A stretch of 5,839 nucleotides of DNA from CAMBDR01 sp046597185 (GTDB taxonomy: Bacteria > Pseudomonadota > Gammaproteobacteria > Burkholderiales > Burkholderiaceae_D). A model generated the notes under the pieces. It was not told where the DNA came from. It worked only from the letters and a program-made list of their open reading frames with translations, and searched no databases. The stretch's first letter is position 1; each line of letters begins with the position of its first letter. This document shows positions 5,546-5,839 of this stretch, in pieces. The translations under genes and the position numbers were made by a program. The stretch spans positions 1 through 5,839 of the forward strand of contig JBKJLF010000191.1 in the NCBI GenBank assembly GCA_046597185.1, in the 5' to 3' direction.

Positions 5546-5839
5546 ATGGCGCATATTCGGATCAAACAAGCACACACCATGCCGCTCGCGGATGCCAAAA
5601 AAGCGGCGCAAGAAGTCACCGATAAATTGGCGGCCAAGTTTGAGATGAAAAGCAATTGGGAGGGCGATGTGCTGCATTTCAAACGCAGCGGGGTTGACGG
5701 ACATTTGTCGGTCACCACCAAAGAGGCAACCATCGATATCAAGCTGGGTTTCATGCTGGGTATGATGAGCGGCAGAATTGAAACGGAAGCCAAAGCGATG
5801 ATGAACGAAGTGTTTGCCAAAAAAGCAGGGAAAGCTAAG
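5546..5839 (+). CDS. Small polyhydroxyalkanoic acid system (PHA_gran_rgn) family protein; 3' end just outside the window
   Basis: The frame is open for 98 codons from ATG to the last base of the window with no stop, so the gene is 3'-partial. It is probably nearly complete, because family members are about 90-110 residues and the sequence has already reached a Lys/Ala-rich end (FAKKAGKAK). The protein begins MAHIRIKQAHTMPLADAKK, then shows a helix with EVTDKLAAKFEM (23-34), a strand pair around NWEGDVLHFKRSGVDGHL (37-54), TIDIKLGFMLGMM (62-74) and a basic C-terminal helix. This pattern of a small basic protein with a central GFMLG segment matches my memory of the putative polyhydroxyalkanoic acid system protein family (PF09650), often found near PHA synthesis genes and thought to be granule-associated. 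Its function is not established. It has no signal peptide. It lies 30 bp after the dehydrogenase on the same strand; a functional link to histidine use is not evident. Confidence 0.75.
   Translation, partial: MAHIRIKQAHTMPLADAKKAAQEVTDKLAAKFEMKSNWEGDVLHFKRSGVDGHLSVTTKEATIDIKLGFMLGMMSGRIETEAKAMMNEVFAKKAGKAK

Noticed and set aside
5512..5820. Minus-strand open frame of about 102 codons opposite the PHA-family gene, with a hydrophobic-looking N-terminus
   Set aside because: The plus strand encodes a coherent family-like protein with a plausible ribosome binding site. The apparent hydrophobicity comes from reading its Lys/Asp-rich codons in antisense.

Overview
The window is a compact, all-plus-strand segment of a histidine utilisation (hut) operon from a Gram-negative bacterium. 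It is followed by a D-2-hydroxyacid dehydrogenase gene and the start of a gene for a small polyhydroxyalkanoate-associated protein. The moderately GC-rich base composition, the HutF/HutG route, the presence of hutD and the PHA-family gene all suggest a proteobacterium. A betaproteobacterium is my best guess, inferred from gene content only.

Layout: the 3' end of hutH (1-305), hutG (329-1171), hutF (1168-2598), hutD (2600-3298), hutI (3295-4563), a D-isomer-specific 2-hydroxyacid dehydrogenase (4553-5515) and a PHA_gran_rgn-type gene open at the right edge (5546-5839). Junctions are very tight: 23 bp after hutH, a 4-bp ATGA overlap for hutG/hutF, 1 bp for hutF/hutD, a 4-bp ATGA overlap for hutD/hutI, an 11-bp overlap for hutI/dehydrogenase, and a 30-bp gap before the last gene. 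I see no terminator hairpin or convincing promoter at any junction, so the six genes from hutH to the dehydrogenase look like one transcript, possibly running into the last gene. No intergenic stretch exceeds 30 bp.

How the genes work together: HutH deaminates histidine to urocanate. HutU (urocanase, not in this window, presumably upstream) makes imidazolonepropionate. HutI opens that ring to N-formimidoylglutamate, HutF deiminates it to N-formylglutamate plus ammonia, and HutG releases formate and glutamate. This is the five-step route; no one-step formimidoylglutamase gene of the ureohydrolase family is present here. HutD is a non-enzymatic cupin-like protein thought to modulate flux or regulation. 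The dehydrogenase is not a canonical hut gene, and its translational overlap with hutI is the most noteworthy point.

All visible reading frames are intact and carry their family catalytic residues. I found no mobile element, RNA gene, CRISPR array or phage signature. Three short in-frame tandem repeats (in hutG, the hutF tail and hutD) are the only unusual sequence structures. I do not see evidence of a previously undescribed system.
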